The notes under the pieces are model-generated. The model made no database searches, was not told the DNA's origin, and worked only from the letters and a program-made list of their open reading frames with translations. This document shows, one piece after another, positions 7,281 through 16,046 of a DNA stretch of 35,837 bases; within the stretch, counting starts at the first letter, position 1; every line of letters starts with the position of its first letter. The position numbers were made by a program, and so were the translations under genes. Source of the DNA: Streptomyces violaceoruber. GTDB taxonomy: Bacteria > Actinomycetota > Actinomycetes > Streptomycetales > Streptomycetaceae. Location: assembly GCA_000720805.1 (NCBI GenBank), contig JODI01000081.1:1-35837 (forward strand). The letters are read 5' to 3'.

Positions 7281-9194
7281 CTACGTGTTGATCGTCACAA
7301 CGCCTTGAGTCTGCAGCCGCCACAGGCGCAGCGCCACATGTGTGTCGAGCCTGCGCCCACCCCGACGCCAGCCAGACCCGAGGATGGTGTCGATCCGCTC
7401 GAGCCGCTGGCGCATCGTGTTGGGGTGGATCCGAAGCCGCTTCGCCGCTGTGGCGTGGGAACTGTCGGCGTCGAGGTACATCCATGCGGTCTGCACGAGT
7501 TCGGTGCCCCTCCGTTCGTCGTACTCGAGGAGCGGCCCGAGCTGAGCCGTCAGCAGCTGCCGCGCGAACGGGCTGTCCATCGCTCCCATCAGCATGCCCG
7601 CCGTTCCGAGGGCCGCCCGATCGGCCGCCTCGCCGCGGCGGCCGAGCGCGACCAGCGCGTTGCAGACGGAGCGGGCTTCTGCGAACGCGCCGGGGAGTCG
7701 GGCGATGCCGGCGACGGGCGAGGACGATCCGACGTTGGTGTCGATGTTCTCCCGGTCGAGCAGCTCCACGATGTAGGCACCGGCGTCACCGAAGGAGGCC
7801 ACATCGGGCGACGCCGGCTCGATGACGCAGATGTGCGAGGCGTGGAGCGCGACGATTCCCCGGCCGCTCGCGTTTTCGCGCAGTACGGCGAGCGCACGCT
7901 GACGTTGGCCGCCTCGCACGCCGACGACCCGTGCCACCAGCGGAGTGCCCTCGGTGATCCCGTGCCGGCGAGCACGCTCCCTGAGCGCATCCGTGATCTC
8001 GGTGTGCGGGCCCAGGAGCTCGTCGATCAACTCGCGCTGCTGCCGGTACTGCGCGTCCCGCAGGGTGCGTTCGAAGAGCATTGCCGCGCTGAGCACGAGC
8101 GCGCCGCGCTCCAGAACCGCCGACACCATCTCCGTAGTGCCGCCGCTCACGAGGATGTCGGCAAGGTGCTGGTCACCAGCCACCGCGGACATGATGATGT
8201 AGTCACGTCTGTCGACGCTGAAGCGGGTGGGAGCGCGTCGCTCGCGCGATAGCTCAGCGGCATCCCGAGCCGTGGGGAAGCGGGCGTCCTGGGGTGCGTC
8301 TTCAGGATGTAGAGGCTCTCCACTCGGATCGAGGATCCATACGTCGGCATCGAGCGTCGAGGCAACCAGTCGGTGCAGGCTCGACATGATGTCGTCCGCG
8401 GCGAGCGTCTCCATGAGGCGCTGGTCGAGCGAGGTGAGGGACTCGAGGGTCTGAACGTGCTGGAGGTTCTGGCGCTGCGCCTCGTTGAGTTGATCGAGGG
8501 TGCCCGCCATGTCCGTGAAGAGCCGGGCGTTCTCGAGCGCGACCGCGGCGTGCGCGCCGATCGACTCCATCAGGGCAATGTCGTCGCTGGTGAACTCGTG
8601 CGCCCCCCGGTCCGCGACCATGAGCGCGCCGATCACGCGCCCCTCGGCCCAAAGCGGGACGCCCATGATCGCTTTGACTCCCTCGCCGACGACGGCGGCG
8701 TCGCTGTCGGGGAAGTGTGTCTTGGTCGTGTCATTCGGATAGTCACGGCTTTGCGCGGGCGCGGTGCCTGTTGCAACGGCGCCGAGCACGCCGCCACCGA
8801 GCGGCATGCGAATGTTGCGGAAGGCGGCGGTCGTGACGCCATCGGTGACGCGGACGTACGACTCGTTCCGCTCGTAGTCGTTCAGGCTCAGGTAGGCGAT
8901 GTCGCTGCCGAGCAGCGACCGCGTGCGGCGCACGATCGCCTTCAGGATCGCTTCGACATCCCGAATGGCGATCAGGTCAGTCGAAGTGTCGTACAGGAGG
9001 CGCAGGAGACCTTCGCGCCGGCTCGCCTCTTCGAGGCGAGCCCGCAGGCCACGCAGCGCGCTCGCCGTCAATTCGTCGATCAGCCCGGACCGGAACGCCT
9101 CAGAGAGCTCTTGCTCCCATTCCTTCGCCTGAAGGCCGTCGTCGAGGGTCGCCAGCAGCGTACTCAGCGACGTGTGCCGTGTCCGTTCGCCCAT
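7281..9194 (-). CDS. GAF-domain PucR/CdaR-family transcriptional regulator
   Basis: A 637-residue regulator. A GAF domain spans about residues 60-215, with typical stretches MPLGGGVLGAVATGTAPAQS, IMGVPLWAEGRVIGALMVAD and IGAHAAVALENARL. The middle is a CdaR/PucR-like sensor region. The C-terminal 60 residues form the PucR-type helix-turn-helix (HATAAKRLRIHPNTMRQRLE). Such proteins often control purine, alcohol or aromatic catabolism. It lies just after the ADH/ALDH/Ldh2 genes on the same strand (41-bp gap) and probably regulates them. The ATG at 9194 has no strong ribosome site. Confidence 0.88.
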   Translation of the reverse strand: MGERTRHTSLSTLLATLDDGLQAKEWEQELSEAFRSGLIDELTASALRGLRARLEEASRREGLLRLLYDTSTDLIAIRDVEAILKAIVRRTRSLLGSDIAYLSLNDYERNESYVRVTDGVTTAAFRNIRMPLGGGVLGAVATGTAPAQSRDYPNDTTKTHFPDSDAAVVGEGVKAIMGVPLWAEGRVIGALMVADRGAHEFTSDDIALMESIGAHAAVALENARLFTDMAGTLDQLNEAQRQNLQHVQTLESLTSLDQRLMETLAADDIMSSLHRLVASTLDADVWILDPSGEPLHPEDAPQDARFPTARDAAELSRERRAPTRFSVDRRDYIIMSAVAGDQHLADILVSGGTTEMVSAVLERGALVLSAAMLFERTLRDAQYRQQRELIDELLGPHTEITDALRERARRHGITEGTPLVARVVGVRGGQRQRALAVLRENASGRGIVALHASHICVIEPASPDVASFGDAGAYIVELLDRENIDTNVGSSSPVAGIARLPGAFAEARSVCNALVALGRRGEAADRAALGTAGMLMGAMDSPFARQLLTAQLGPLLEYDERRGTELVQTAWMYLDADSSHATAAKRLRIHPNTMRQRLERIDTILGSGWRRGGRRLDTHVALRLWRLQTQGVVTINT

Positions 9195-9235
9195 GCGCTG
9201 ATGCTAACGAGGCTCGGTGGAGCCGGGAGCGACGC

Positions 9236-10228
9236 TCATCCCGCCAGGGCGGTGATGCGCTTCCACACCTCGTCGTCGACATCGATGCCGGCCGCCGCCT
9301 TCTCCTCGCGGGTGCGCCGGGCGCGGTCGCCGGGAACGAGTACGGGCCGGGCCGGGTCCGACGGGTCGGTGGCGCGGATGTCGTCGAGGTACTGCGAGAC
9401 GAGGCCGATGGGGCTGGTCGGCTCGGCGACGATGAGCAGGTCGCCCTTGTTGCACACCTGTGTCGAGTCCAGGGTGCCGGCGACGTCGCGCCCGGTGGCG
9501 CTGGCGGTGAGGCTCGCGACGAGCACTTCGAAGGCGAGCCCGAGCGCGTATCCCTTCGGACCGCCGAACGGAGCGATCGCCCCAGCCTTCGCCGCGACGG
9601 CGTCGTTGGTCGGGTTGCCCTCGGCATCGAGCGCCCAGCCGTCGGGAATTGGCTCGCCGCGGTGGGCATGGTCGTAGATCTTGCCCATGGAGACGAGGCC
9701 CGTGGCCATGTCGAGCACGAACGGGTATGGCTCGGCCGGGACGCCGATCGTGATCGGGTTCGTGCCCAGCATCGCCTTCCGACCGCCCCACGGATGCACG
9801 AGCGCCTCGCTCGTCGTGATCCCGATGAGCACCTGTCCCGCCCGCGCGATGTCCTCGGCATACAGCGCGAGCATCCCGATGTGGTTGTTGTTGGAGATCG
9901 TGGCGAGCGCGATGCCGGTCTCCTTCGCTCGGGCCGAGATCTCCATGAGCGCGTGGTGCACGACGACCGGGCCGATACCACGGTCGCCGTCGATACCGAG
10001 GTGCGAGCGCGCGAGCCACGTCCGCGTCCCCGTGGTAACGCCGTCGGCGACGCCGTTGTGGAGGCGCGCGACGACACGGGGGAGGCGGAGCAGCCCATGC
10101 GAGGGGAAGCCCCGGAGTTCGGCCTCGACGAGCGAGCGCACCAAGATGGCGGCGTTGTCCGGGGACACCCCCACACGCGTCAGCATGTCGGTGGCCGTGG
10201 CTCGGATGTCGTCAACGGGGATCAGCAC
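9236..10228 (-). CDS. Malate/L-lactate dehydrogenase-family (Ldh2) oxidoreductase
   Basis: A 330-residue NAD(P)-dependent dehydrogenase of the Ldh2 family, which covers malate, L-sulfolactate and ureidoglycolate dehydrogenases. It carries LRGFPSHGLLRLPRVV near residue 40, the NNNHIGMLALYAEDIA stretch with the family histidine, GTNPITIGVPAEPYPFVLDM and GGPKGYALGLAFEVL. The GTG at 10228 is preceded by AGGAG six bases away. It is the third gene of an operon after the alcohol and aldehyde dehydrogenases, so the substrate is probably a hydroxy acid formed or used by those steps. The exact one cannot be read from sequence. Confidence 0.85.
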   Translation of the reverse strand: MLIPVDDIRATATDMLTRVGVSPDNAAILVRSLVEAELRGFPSHGLLRLPRVVARLHNGVADGVTTGTRTWLARSHLGIDGDRGIGPVVVHHALMEISARAKETGIALATISNNNHIGMLALYAEDIARAGQVLIGITTSEALVHPWGGRKAMLGTNPITIGVPAEPYPFVLDMATGLVSMGKIYDHAHRGEPIPDGWALDAEGNPTNDAVAAKAGAIAPFGGPKGYALGLAFEVLVASLTASATGRDVAGTLDSTQVCNKGDLLIVAEPTSPIGLVSQYLDDIRATDPSDPARPVLVPGDRARRTREEKAAAGIDVDDEVWKRITALAG

Positions 10229-10285
10229 GGGGTACTCCTGGGGCAGGCAATCCGCAACAGCGGGTGGTGAGGTGAGCGGGGCAGG

Positions 10286-10316
10286 TGCCTTCTCCCGGCT
10301 GGGCCCGGAGAAGGCA
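10286..10316 (-). terminator. Strong intercistronic hairpin
   Basis: TGCCTTCTCC and GGAGAAGGCA form a perfect 10-bp stem around an 11-nt loop, between the aldehyde dehydrogenase stop and the Ldh2 start. There is no U-run on the minus strand. It could lower transcription of the last gene or protect the upstream mRNA. Confidence 0.5.
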
Positions 10317-10321
10317 AGAGG

Positions 10322-11803
10322 TCACCAGTCGACGGCGATGTACTTCGTCTCGGTGAACTCGAGCATTCCTTCGTGCGCGCCTTCGCGTCCGAGGCCGCTC
10401 TGCTTGACGCCGCCGAAGGGAGCGGCGGGGTCGGAGACCAGCCCGCGGTTGACGGCGATCATGCCGCTCTCGATCTTCTCTGCGACGCGCATGCCGCGGC
10501 GCAGGTCCTCGGTGAATACGTATGCGGCGAGGCCGTACCCCGTGGCGTTGGCGGCGGCGATCGCCTCCTCCTCGGTGTCGAAGGGGATCAGCGAGGCGAC
10601 CGGGCCGAAGATCTCCTCCGCGACCATGCGTGCGTCGGACGGTACGCCGGTGACGACGGTCGGCGGGTAGAAGAAGCCGGGCGCATCGATACGGTTGCCA
10701 CCTACCGTGATGACGGCGCCGCGACCGACAGCGTCCTGGACCAGCTCGTCCACCTTGCGGACGCTCGCCTCGTCGACCAGGGGCCCGACCTCTGTCCCGG
10801 GCTCGTAGCCGGGCCCGACCGCGAGCTTGCCCATGCGCTCCGCGAGGCGAGCGGCGAACTGGTCGTGGATGCCGCGCTGAACGAAGATGCGGTTGGCGGC
10901 CGTGCACGCCTGACCTCCGTTGCGCATCTTCGCGACCATCGCGCCGTGGACAGCCTTGTCGAGGTCGGCGTCGTCGAAGACGAGGAACGGGGCGTTCCCG
11001 CCGAGCTCCATGGAACAGTTGAGGACTTGGTCGGCGGCCTGGCGGACGAGGTGTCGGCCGACTTCGGTCGAGCCGGTGAAGGACAGCTTGCGGACGCGAG
11101 GGTCGGCTAGCACGACGTCCATGACGGCGCCGGCCCGGCTCGTCGTCACGACGTTCACGACGCCGGCCGGGACGCCCGCCTCGATCATCAGCTGGGCGAT
11201 CGCGAGTGAGGTGAGCGGCGTCAGGGTCGCGGGCTTGAGTACGGTGGTACAGCCTGCGGCGAGAGCGGGCGCGAGCTTGCGGGTCGCCATCGCTGCGGGG
11301 AAATTCCACGGGGTGATGAGGACGCACACGCCGATCGGCTCATGCTCGACGACGATGCGGTTGCCCCCGGTCGGCGACACAGAGATCTCTCCGATCAGGC
11401 GCACGGCCTCCTCGGCGTACCACCGGAAGAACTCGGCTGCGTACGCGACCTCCGAACGGGCGTCGGGAAGGGCCTTCCCGTTCTCCAGCGAGATCAGGCG
11501 CGCGAGCTCCTCGCTGCGTTCCGTCATGAGCTCGAAGCAGCGTCGCAGAATCTCGGCCCGATAGCGGGGAGCGGTCTTGGCCCACATCGGGAGCGCCTGG
11601 GCTGCCGCGTCGACGGCGCGCGTACCGTCCGATGGGGTGGCGTCGGCGATCTTCGCGAGGCAGCTCCCGTCCGACGGGTTGATGACACGAATGGTGTCGC
11701 CGTCGGCGCCATCGACCCACTCGTCGCCGATGAGCAGACGGAGGGGAACGGCGAGGGCGTCCAGGTTGAGGGACGAGTTGTCGCCGACGACAGTGGTGGT
11801 CAC
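10322..11803 (-). CDS. NAD(P)-dependent aldehyde dehydrogenase, succinate-semialdehyde type
   Basis: A 493-residue aldehyde dehydrogenase, full length. It shows PWNFP (Asn167), the FTGSTEVGRHL cofactor loop, MELGGNAPFLVF with the general-base Glu266, and GGQACTAANR with the nucleophile Cys300. GGVKQSGLGREGAHEG stands near the C-terminus. The layout is closest to the GabD succinate-semialdehyde dehydrogenase group, so a short semialdehyde is a fair guess. The start is a GTG at 11803 with GAGGAG about 8 bases upstream. It follows the iron alcohol dehydrogenase by 17 bp, so alcohol to aldehyde to acid is the likely flow. Confidence 0.9.
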   Translation of the reverse strand: MTTTVVGDNSSLNLDALAVPLRLLIGDEWVDGADGDTIRVINPSDGSCLAKIADATPSDGTRAVDAAAQALPMWAKTAPRYRAEILRRCFELMTERSEELARLISLENGKALPDARSEVAYAAEFFRWYAEEAVRLIGEISVSPTGGNRIVVEHEPIGVCVLITPWNFPAAMATRKLAPALAAGCTTVLKPATLTPLTSLAIAQLMIEAGVPAGVVNVVTTSRAGAVMDVVLADPRVRKLSFTGSTEVGRHLVRQAADQVLNCSMELGGNAPFLVFDDADLDKAVHGAMVAKMRNGGQACTAANRIFVQRGIHDQFAARLAERMGKLAVGPGYEPGTEVGPLVDEASVRKVDELVQDAVGRGAVITVGGNRIDAPGFFYPPTVVTGVPSDARMVAEEIFGPVASLIPFDTEEEAIAAANATGYGLAAYVFTEDLRRGMRVAEKIESGMIAVNRGLVSDPAAPFGGVKQSGLGREGAHEGMLEFTETKYIAVDW

Positions 11804-11820
11804 TTTGGTCTCTCCTCGAG

Positions 11821-13074
11821 TCAGCTGTGGAAGGCGCGGTCGCCCGCGAATGCCGCGCGCACGATGTCGGTCAGTGCCTGGATGCCGAGCGGCACAGGGT
11901 TGTTGTCGATGAGGCGCCTGGAGTTCTGCGAGAGCTCCGCGATTCGGGAGATGTCCTGTTCGGCCACACCGAGATCAGCGAGGGTGGCCGGAATGCCGAT
12001 CGTGGCGAGGATCTCGTCGATCGCGAGGACCGCCTCCGTTGCGGCCTCCGAGACAGTCATGCCCGAGATGTCCCGGCCGAGGGCCTCGGCGATGCGGGCG
12101 AGCTGGGGCTGGACGGCCGTGAAGTTGTGGCGGAGCACGTATGGCAGCAGCAACCCGACGCCCACGCCGTGCGGTGTGTGGGTGAGCGCGCCGATCGGGT
12201 ACTGGATGGCGTGTGCCGCGGCCGTGCCGGCATTGCTCAGCGCGATGCCGCCGTACAGCGCGGCGATCGTCATGTCGCCGCGCGCGACCACGTCGTCGGG
12301 TTCGCGGTACGCGGTCACGAGGCTGCGACCCACGAGCCGGATGCCCTCGAGGGCGATCGAGTCAGTGAGCATGTTGCGACCGATGAACACCCGCTCCCGG
12401 GAGAGCTCCGGCGTCGCCTGGCGAGCGATGGCCGTGTACGACTCCACGAGGTGAACGAGCGCGTCGGCGCCCGTCGCGGCGGTGAGCGACGGAGGGCAGG
12501 TGACCGTCAGCGACGGGTCGCAGACAGCTGCGACGGGGATGATGTGTGGACTCGAGATACCCATCTTCATACCCAGACCGGGGTCTGTGACCACGGCGAT
12601 CGCGGTCACCTCCGATCCGGTGCCGGCCGTCGTGGGGACCGCGATGACGGGAAGGACAGGACCCGGCACCCCGAACTCGCCGTAGTAGTCGCTCAGCGTC
12701 CCACCGTGGGTCAGGAGCACCGCCACGGCCTTCGCCATGTCCATGCAGCTACCGCCGCCGATGCCGATGACGACGTCGATCTCGGTTCCGCGCAGCCCCT
12801 CGGCGCAGGCCATGATCCCCGGGACCGGGAGCTCCGGCTCGGTGTCACCGAACACCTCGACGGTCATGCCGCGCTGCTCGAGCTCAGCGACGATCTCGCG
12901 GAGTTCGGCGGATGCAGCGAGGCGGGCGTCGGTACAGATCAGCGACGAGGTGCCGAAGTCGCGTGCGATGTGCGCCAACGCGTGGCGCTGCTCGGCTCCG
13001 GCCACGATGGTGCGCGGCAGGCGGAGCACGCCATGCGACGTGGTCTCGATCTCCATCAATTGTGCGCACGTCAT
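11821..13074 (-). CDS. Iron-containing alcohol dehydrogenase
   Basis: A 417-residue group III alcohol dehydrogenase. It has the NAD-binding GIGGGSCMDMAKAVAV, then VPTTAGTGSEVTAIAVV, and the metal site: Asp and His in TGADALVHLVES, His in AAAHAIQYPIG, and His in THTPHGVGVG. Family members reduce or oxidise lactaldehyde, 4-hydroxybutyrate, maleylacetate or simple alcohols. With the succinate-semialdehyde-type dehydrogenase behind it, a 4-hydroxybutyrate-like route is possible. The ATG at 13074 was chosen because the alternative at 13056 has no ribosome site either. First gene of the ADH-ALDH-Ldh2 operon. Confidence 0.9.
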   Translation of the reverse strand: MTCAQLMEIETTSHGVLRLPRTIVAGAEQRHALAHIARDFGTSSLICTDARLAASAELREIVAELEQRGMTVEVFGDTEPELPVPGIMACAEGLRGTEIDVVIGIGGGSCMDMAKAVAVLLTHGGTLSDYYGEFGVPGPVLPVIAVPTTAGTGSEVTAIAVVTDPGLGMKMGISSPHIIPVAAVCDPSLTVTCPPSLTAATGADALVHLVESYTAIARQATPELSRERVFIGRNMLTDSIALEGIRLVGRSLVTAYREPDDVVARGDMTIAALYGGIALSNAGTAAAHAIQYPIGALTHTPHGVGVGLLLPYVLRHNFTAVQPQLARIAEALGRDISGMTVSEAATEAVLAIDEILATIGIPATLADLGVAEQDISRIAELSQNSRRLIDNNPVPLGIQALTDIVRAAFAGDRAFHS

Positions 13075-13996
13075 GGTGGCGTATCCCCTCGTCGTTCAGT
13101 CCAGCGTGAAACCGCTATCCCAAAGGATGTTGGAGACCGCACTGCCTCCCTATGTCGCTGTGACCCATAATTGCCGCCGATCTGTGACACCTCTGCACAT
13201 CAGATGCGATCGCGAGCAGGAGGAGATGTGCTCCGGGCCGCTCAGGACGCTCACTCCTACGCCCCACCGATCACGACAGGACTGGCTCGCGGACCGCCGC
13301 CACGACGGACCGGGCGGCGTCGGAAACGCGAGTGGCGGTGACACCGGCGAGGTTTGACGCGGCCAGAGGGAATGCCGTAGACGCATGGCCATGCGCGCAG
13401 GACGTCTATCCTCTCGGCCGTGAACGGAAGCCGGAGCGGCGATCTCGCCCGGGTCGCTGACGCTACGCCGGGCCAGTACCCGGTGCCCGAAACCGTTGTC
13501 CCAAGTGGGGCGGATCGCGGCGCGGTCCCAGTCGTAGATCCGCTCAACGTGCGCGCAGGCTGCGTGGCGACCAGCTGGTCCACTCGGGCACCCGCCGGCT
13601 CACCGGCGAGAACACCATCTCCTGGCGAGACCCGACATCATCGCAACAAATCTGCATCACGGGATAAAACACTGGGAGAACACGACCTCTCAAGCAGTGG
13701 TGGTCATGTCCTGTGTGCCCACCACCCGCAGCAGCTGCAACCGCTCGTACGACTCTGTCCCCGGGCGGGCCGTGCCGCGCACTTCATGATCGCGACACGC
13801 TCGGCACATCGGACATCGACTGTCGAATCACCGTCTCGGTGCCGGTTTCTCCCTCCGGACCAGTCCACATGACGCCCTTCGCTCCCGGTGACCGATCCGC
13901 GATCGCCTGGTGCGGTCCGACCCAGCTCGCCTTGGCCGAGGCGGGGCCGTCGCACTCCGGACCGTGGCCGGGGCGGTGCCGGCGGCGGGCATGTGT
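13075..13996. other. 922-bp stretch without an assignable gene
   Basis: Contains the promoter region of the ADH operon and then sequence with many unrelated open frames. I found no frame with both a convincing start and a recognisable protein. Together with the fragments that follow, it looks like a zone of decayed genes. Confidence 0.35.
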
Positions 13997-14452
13997 TCAG
14001 GACCGGTCGGTTGCGGGCCAGGCGCGCATGGCCGACTCCGCCACCTGCTCCAGCACCTCGCGGGAGGCGCCGTCGCACGCCTGCTGGTTCATGCCCTGGA
14101 TGACGGCCGCATAGAAAGCCGCAAGTCCTTCCGCGTCCGTGTCCCCGGGCAGGCGCTCCGCTTCGATGTCCTGGCGGATGCGGGCGGCGATGCCGGCCTT
14201 CGTCGCCTCCCGCATCACCTGCAGTTCCGTCTTCACATCCTGCGAGCCGGGTCCGCAGTTCGTGGCGGGCGTGATGATCAGGCAGCCCGGTGGATGCCGC
14301 AGGTCGGTGTAGTCGGCCGCCAGGTACCGCAGCATGGCCCGGATCGCCGAGCGAGCATCCTGGCCCTCGACCGAGGGGCCCATGCTGTGGGTGCGCTGGT
14401 GCAGCCCTACGGCCTCGCCGAACAGCTGTCGCTTGTCGCCGAATGCCTTCTC
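13997..14452 (-). pseudogene. TetR-family regulator, truncated at the N-terminus
   Basis: The minus strand from about 14452 reads KAFGDKRQLFGEAVGLHQRT, the end of a TetR helix-turn-helix, where the fold normally continues from a YxxFGDK turn. It is followed by a typical ligand domain with CLIITPATNCGP, IRQDIEAERLPGDTDAEGLA and AFYAAVIQGMNQQACDGASR, ending at 13997. Everything before FGDK, including most of the DNA-binding domain, is missing. Upstream the sequence switches directly to the antisense of an alpha/beta hydrolase, marking a deletion junction at about 14447-14454. It can hardly bind DNA. Confidence 0.8.
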
Positions 14453-14453
14453 C

Positions 14454-14822
14454 GGGTACTCCCTGGGCGGCCCGGTCGCCATCCGCATCGCCGCCCGCCA
14501 CCCGGAGCGGGTCACCTCGCTCATCCTGAGCGCCTCGTTCGCCCGCCCGGACACCCACACCGAGCTGGCCATGGACATCTGGCACCAGCTCTTCTCCTCC
14601 GGACAGTCCATGCTGCTCGCCCAGTACCTGATCCGGCTGGCCCTGAGCACCCCTGTCCTGAACTCCTTCACCCCCGACCAAACCCGCGCCGCTGCCGAAC
14701 ACACCGCCCCGGCCATACCGCCAGGCAACGGCGCCCAGGTCAACCTGGTCCGCCGGGTCGACGTACGCGACGACCTTTTCCCGACCCTCGTCGTCGTCAC
14801 CAGCGCCGAGTCCCTCGTCCCC
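14454..14822 (+). pseudogene. Alpha/beta hydrolase fragment
   Basis: The plus strand begins abruptly at the nucleophile elbow GYSLGGPVAIRIAARHPERV and continues with LILSASFARPDTHTE, LNSFTPDQTRAAAEHTAP and DDLFPTLVVVTSAESLVP. The N-terminal half with the oxyanion hole is absent, and the frame leaves recognisable protein just after VPAAP, before the catalytic histidine. Both ends are therefore cut. The left end coincides with the truncated TetR gene; the right end meets the unrecognised minus-strand fragment near 14825. Confidence 0.75.
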
Positions 14823-14824
14823 GC

Positions 14825-15039
14825 GGCCCCGCGATCCGGCCGTGCACGACAGCGCCGCAGTCGACCGCGCCCACGAAGAAAGCGACCGGCCCTTCGGCGT
14901 ACTGCTCCACGCGCACGACCGTGCGGTCGGTGGCCAGGTCGACGACGAGCCGCTCCGCTTCGCGCAGCAGCGTGCCGTCCAGGTCGCTGCGGTGGGCGAC
15001 CCCGTACGGACAGCCGTAGCGATCCCGCGCGTCGGCCAA
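14825..15039 (-). pseudogene. Unrecognised gene fragment
   Basis: The minus strand reads YGCPYGVAHRSDLDGTLLRE, then AERLVVDLATDRTVVRVEQY and GPVAFFVGAVDCGAVVHGRI. It looks like genuine coding sequence, but I do not recognise the family. A related piece stands at 6978-7037. Neither has a good start site or a plausible full length, so both are probably fragments. Confidence 0.4.
14941..15000 (-). repeat. 60-bp near-repeat, copy 2
   Basis: Matches 6978-7037 at 53 of 60 positions in the same orientation; see copy 1. Confidence 0.6.
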
Positions 15040-15337
15040 GTCAGCGGGTGCTCTCGAAGCTCGCGGCTGATCCCGACCGGATGGCGGCGTTGTTTCGCCC
15101 GCTGAGCGTGACCGGCGGCGGATGGTGTTCAGTCGAGGACACCATCCGGCGGCGCGGGCACGGGACGAACTTCGAGGATGGGATCCAACCGGGCCGACCG
15201 CGCCAAGTGCAACGGTGCGCGACGCGGAGGGGGACCGCCATGGCCCCGATCAGCGTCTCGGCGCCAACTGTGCGGTACGAGCGCGGGCAGACCTTCTCAC
15301 CTCTGCCGCAGATGCGCGCCGCGGCCGACCGCATCCG

Positions 15338-16036
15338 TCAGGAGCTGATCGGCGGCAGCTGGCGCACGAGGTAGTCCCACGCCTGGTACAGCAAGGGGTC
15401 GGGATAGACGTGGTCGCGTTTGGACCGTGCCTCGTTCCCGTCGGTCCAGGTGGGCCAGCCGCCGGCTTGCTGGGTCAGGATCTGCTGGCGGCACGCGCGG
15501 TCGAGCAGGATCGCGGTCACCGTCGCGATCTGCAGGTCTGGCCCAACGCAGACGATGCCGTGGTTCACGAGGAAGATCGCCGGCGCGTCGCCGAGTGCCG
15601 CCGCGACCTGCTCGCCCAGCTCGGGCGTCCGGATCAGGTCGGAGGTGTCGGTGAAGCGCGGCACCCCGGGCGGGTGAAAGAAGGTGCCCTCGTGACTGAC
15701 AGGGCGCAGCGGCTGACCGGCCGCGGAGAGCGCGACGGCGTGGCTGCTGTGGGTGTGCACCACCCCTCCGACGTCCGGCCGGGCGGCCATGATCTCGGTG
15801 TGGATCGGGAACTCGATGTGACGGCGTCCGCCGCCGTCGATCACGACGCCCGAGCGGTCGACCAGGTGAACGCGCTCGGGCGTGATCTCCTCCATGCCCA
15901 AGGAACCCTGCTTGAGCCACGCGCCACGGTCGTGCGGGTCGCGGACGGAGGCGTGTCCCCAGATCAGGTCGCCGTGACCGGCCGCGCCGAGTACCCGGGA
16001 CGCGGTGGCGACGAGGTCACGGATGTCGTCGGTCAT
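15338..16036 (-). CDS. Class II aldolase/adducin-family protein (possible decarboxylase)
   Basis: A 232-residue protein of the class II aldolase fold. Zinc-site residues are visible in GGVVHTHSSHAVALS (HxH) and in VNHGIVCVGPDLQ; GHGDLIWGHASVRDP stands near the N-terminus. The family includes sugar-phosphate aldolases but also decarboxylases of aromatic pathways, such as phthalate PhtC-type and p-cumate CmtD-type enzymes. In this operon, last after a LigB-type dioxygenase, decarboxylation of a ring-cleavage product or carboxylated diol is the most sensible role, by context only. The ATG at 16036 has GAGG upstream and lies 10 bp after the ALDH stop; a start at 16063 would overlap the ALDH. Confidence 0.8.
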   Translation of the reverse strand: MTDDIRDLVATASRVLGAAGHGDLIWGHASVRDPHDRGAWLKQGSLGMEEITPERVHLVDRSGVVIDGGGRRHIEFPIHTEIMAARPDVGGVVHTHSSHAVALSAAGQPLRPVSHEGTFFHPPGVPRFTDTSDLIRTPELGEQVAAALGDAPAIFLVNHGIVCVGPDLQIATVTAILLDRACRQQILTQQAGGWPTWTDGNEARSKRDHVYPDPLLYQAWDYLVRQLPPISS

Positions 16037-16046
16037 GGTGCCTGCC

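Noticed and set aside
10373..13170. Long plus-strand frames opposite the ADH and ALDH genes
   Set aside because: They are antisense shadows rich in Arg, Gly, Asp and Val, as is usual in high-GC DNA; the minus strand carries full catalytic motifs.
13997..14800. A 267-residue minus-strand frame that might be taken as one protein
   Set aside because: Only the C-terminal 150 residues are TetR-like; the first 115 are the antisense of the alpha/beta hydrolase fragment on the plus strand.
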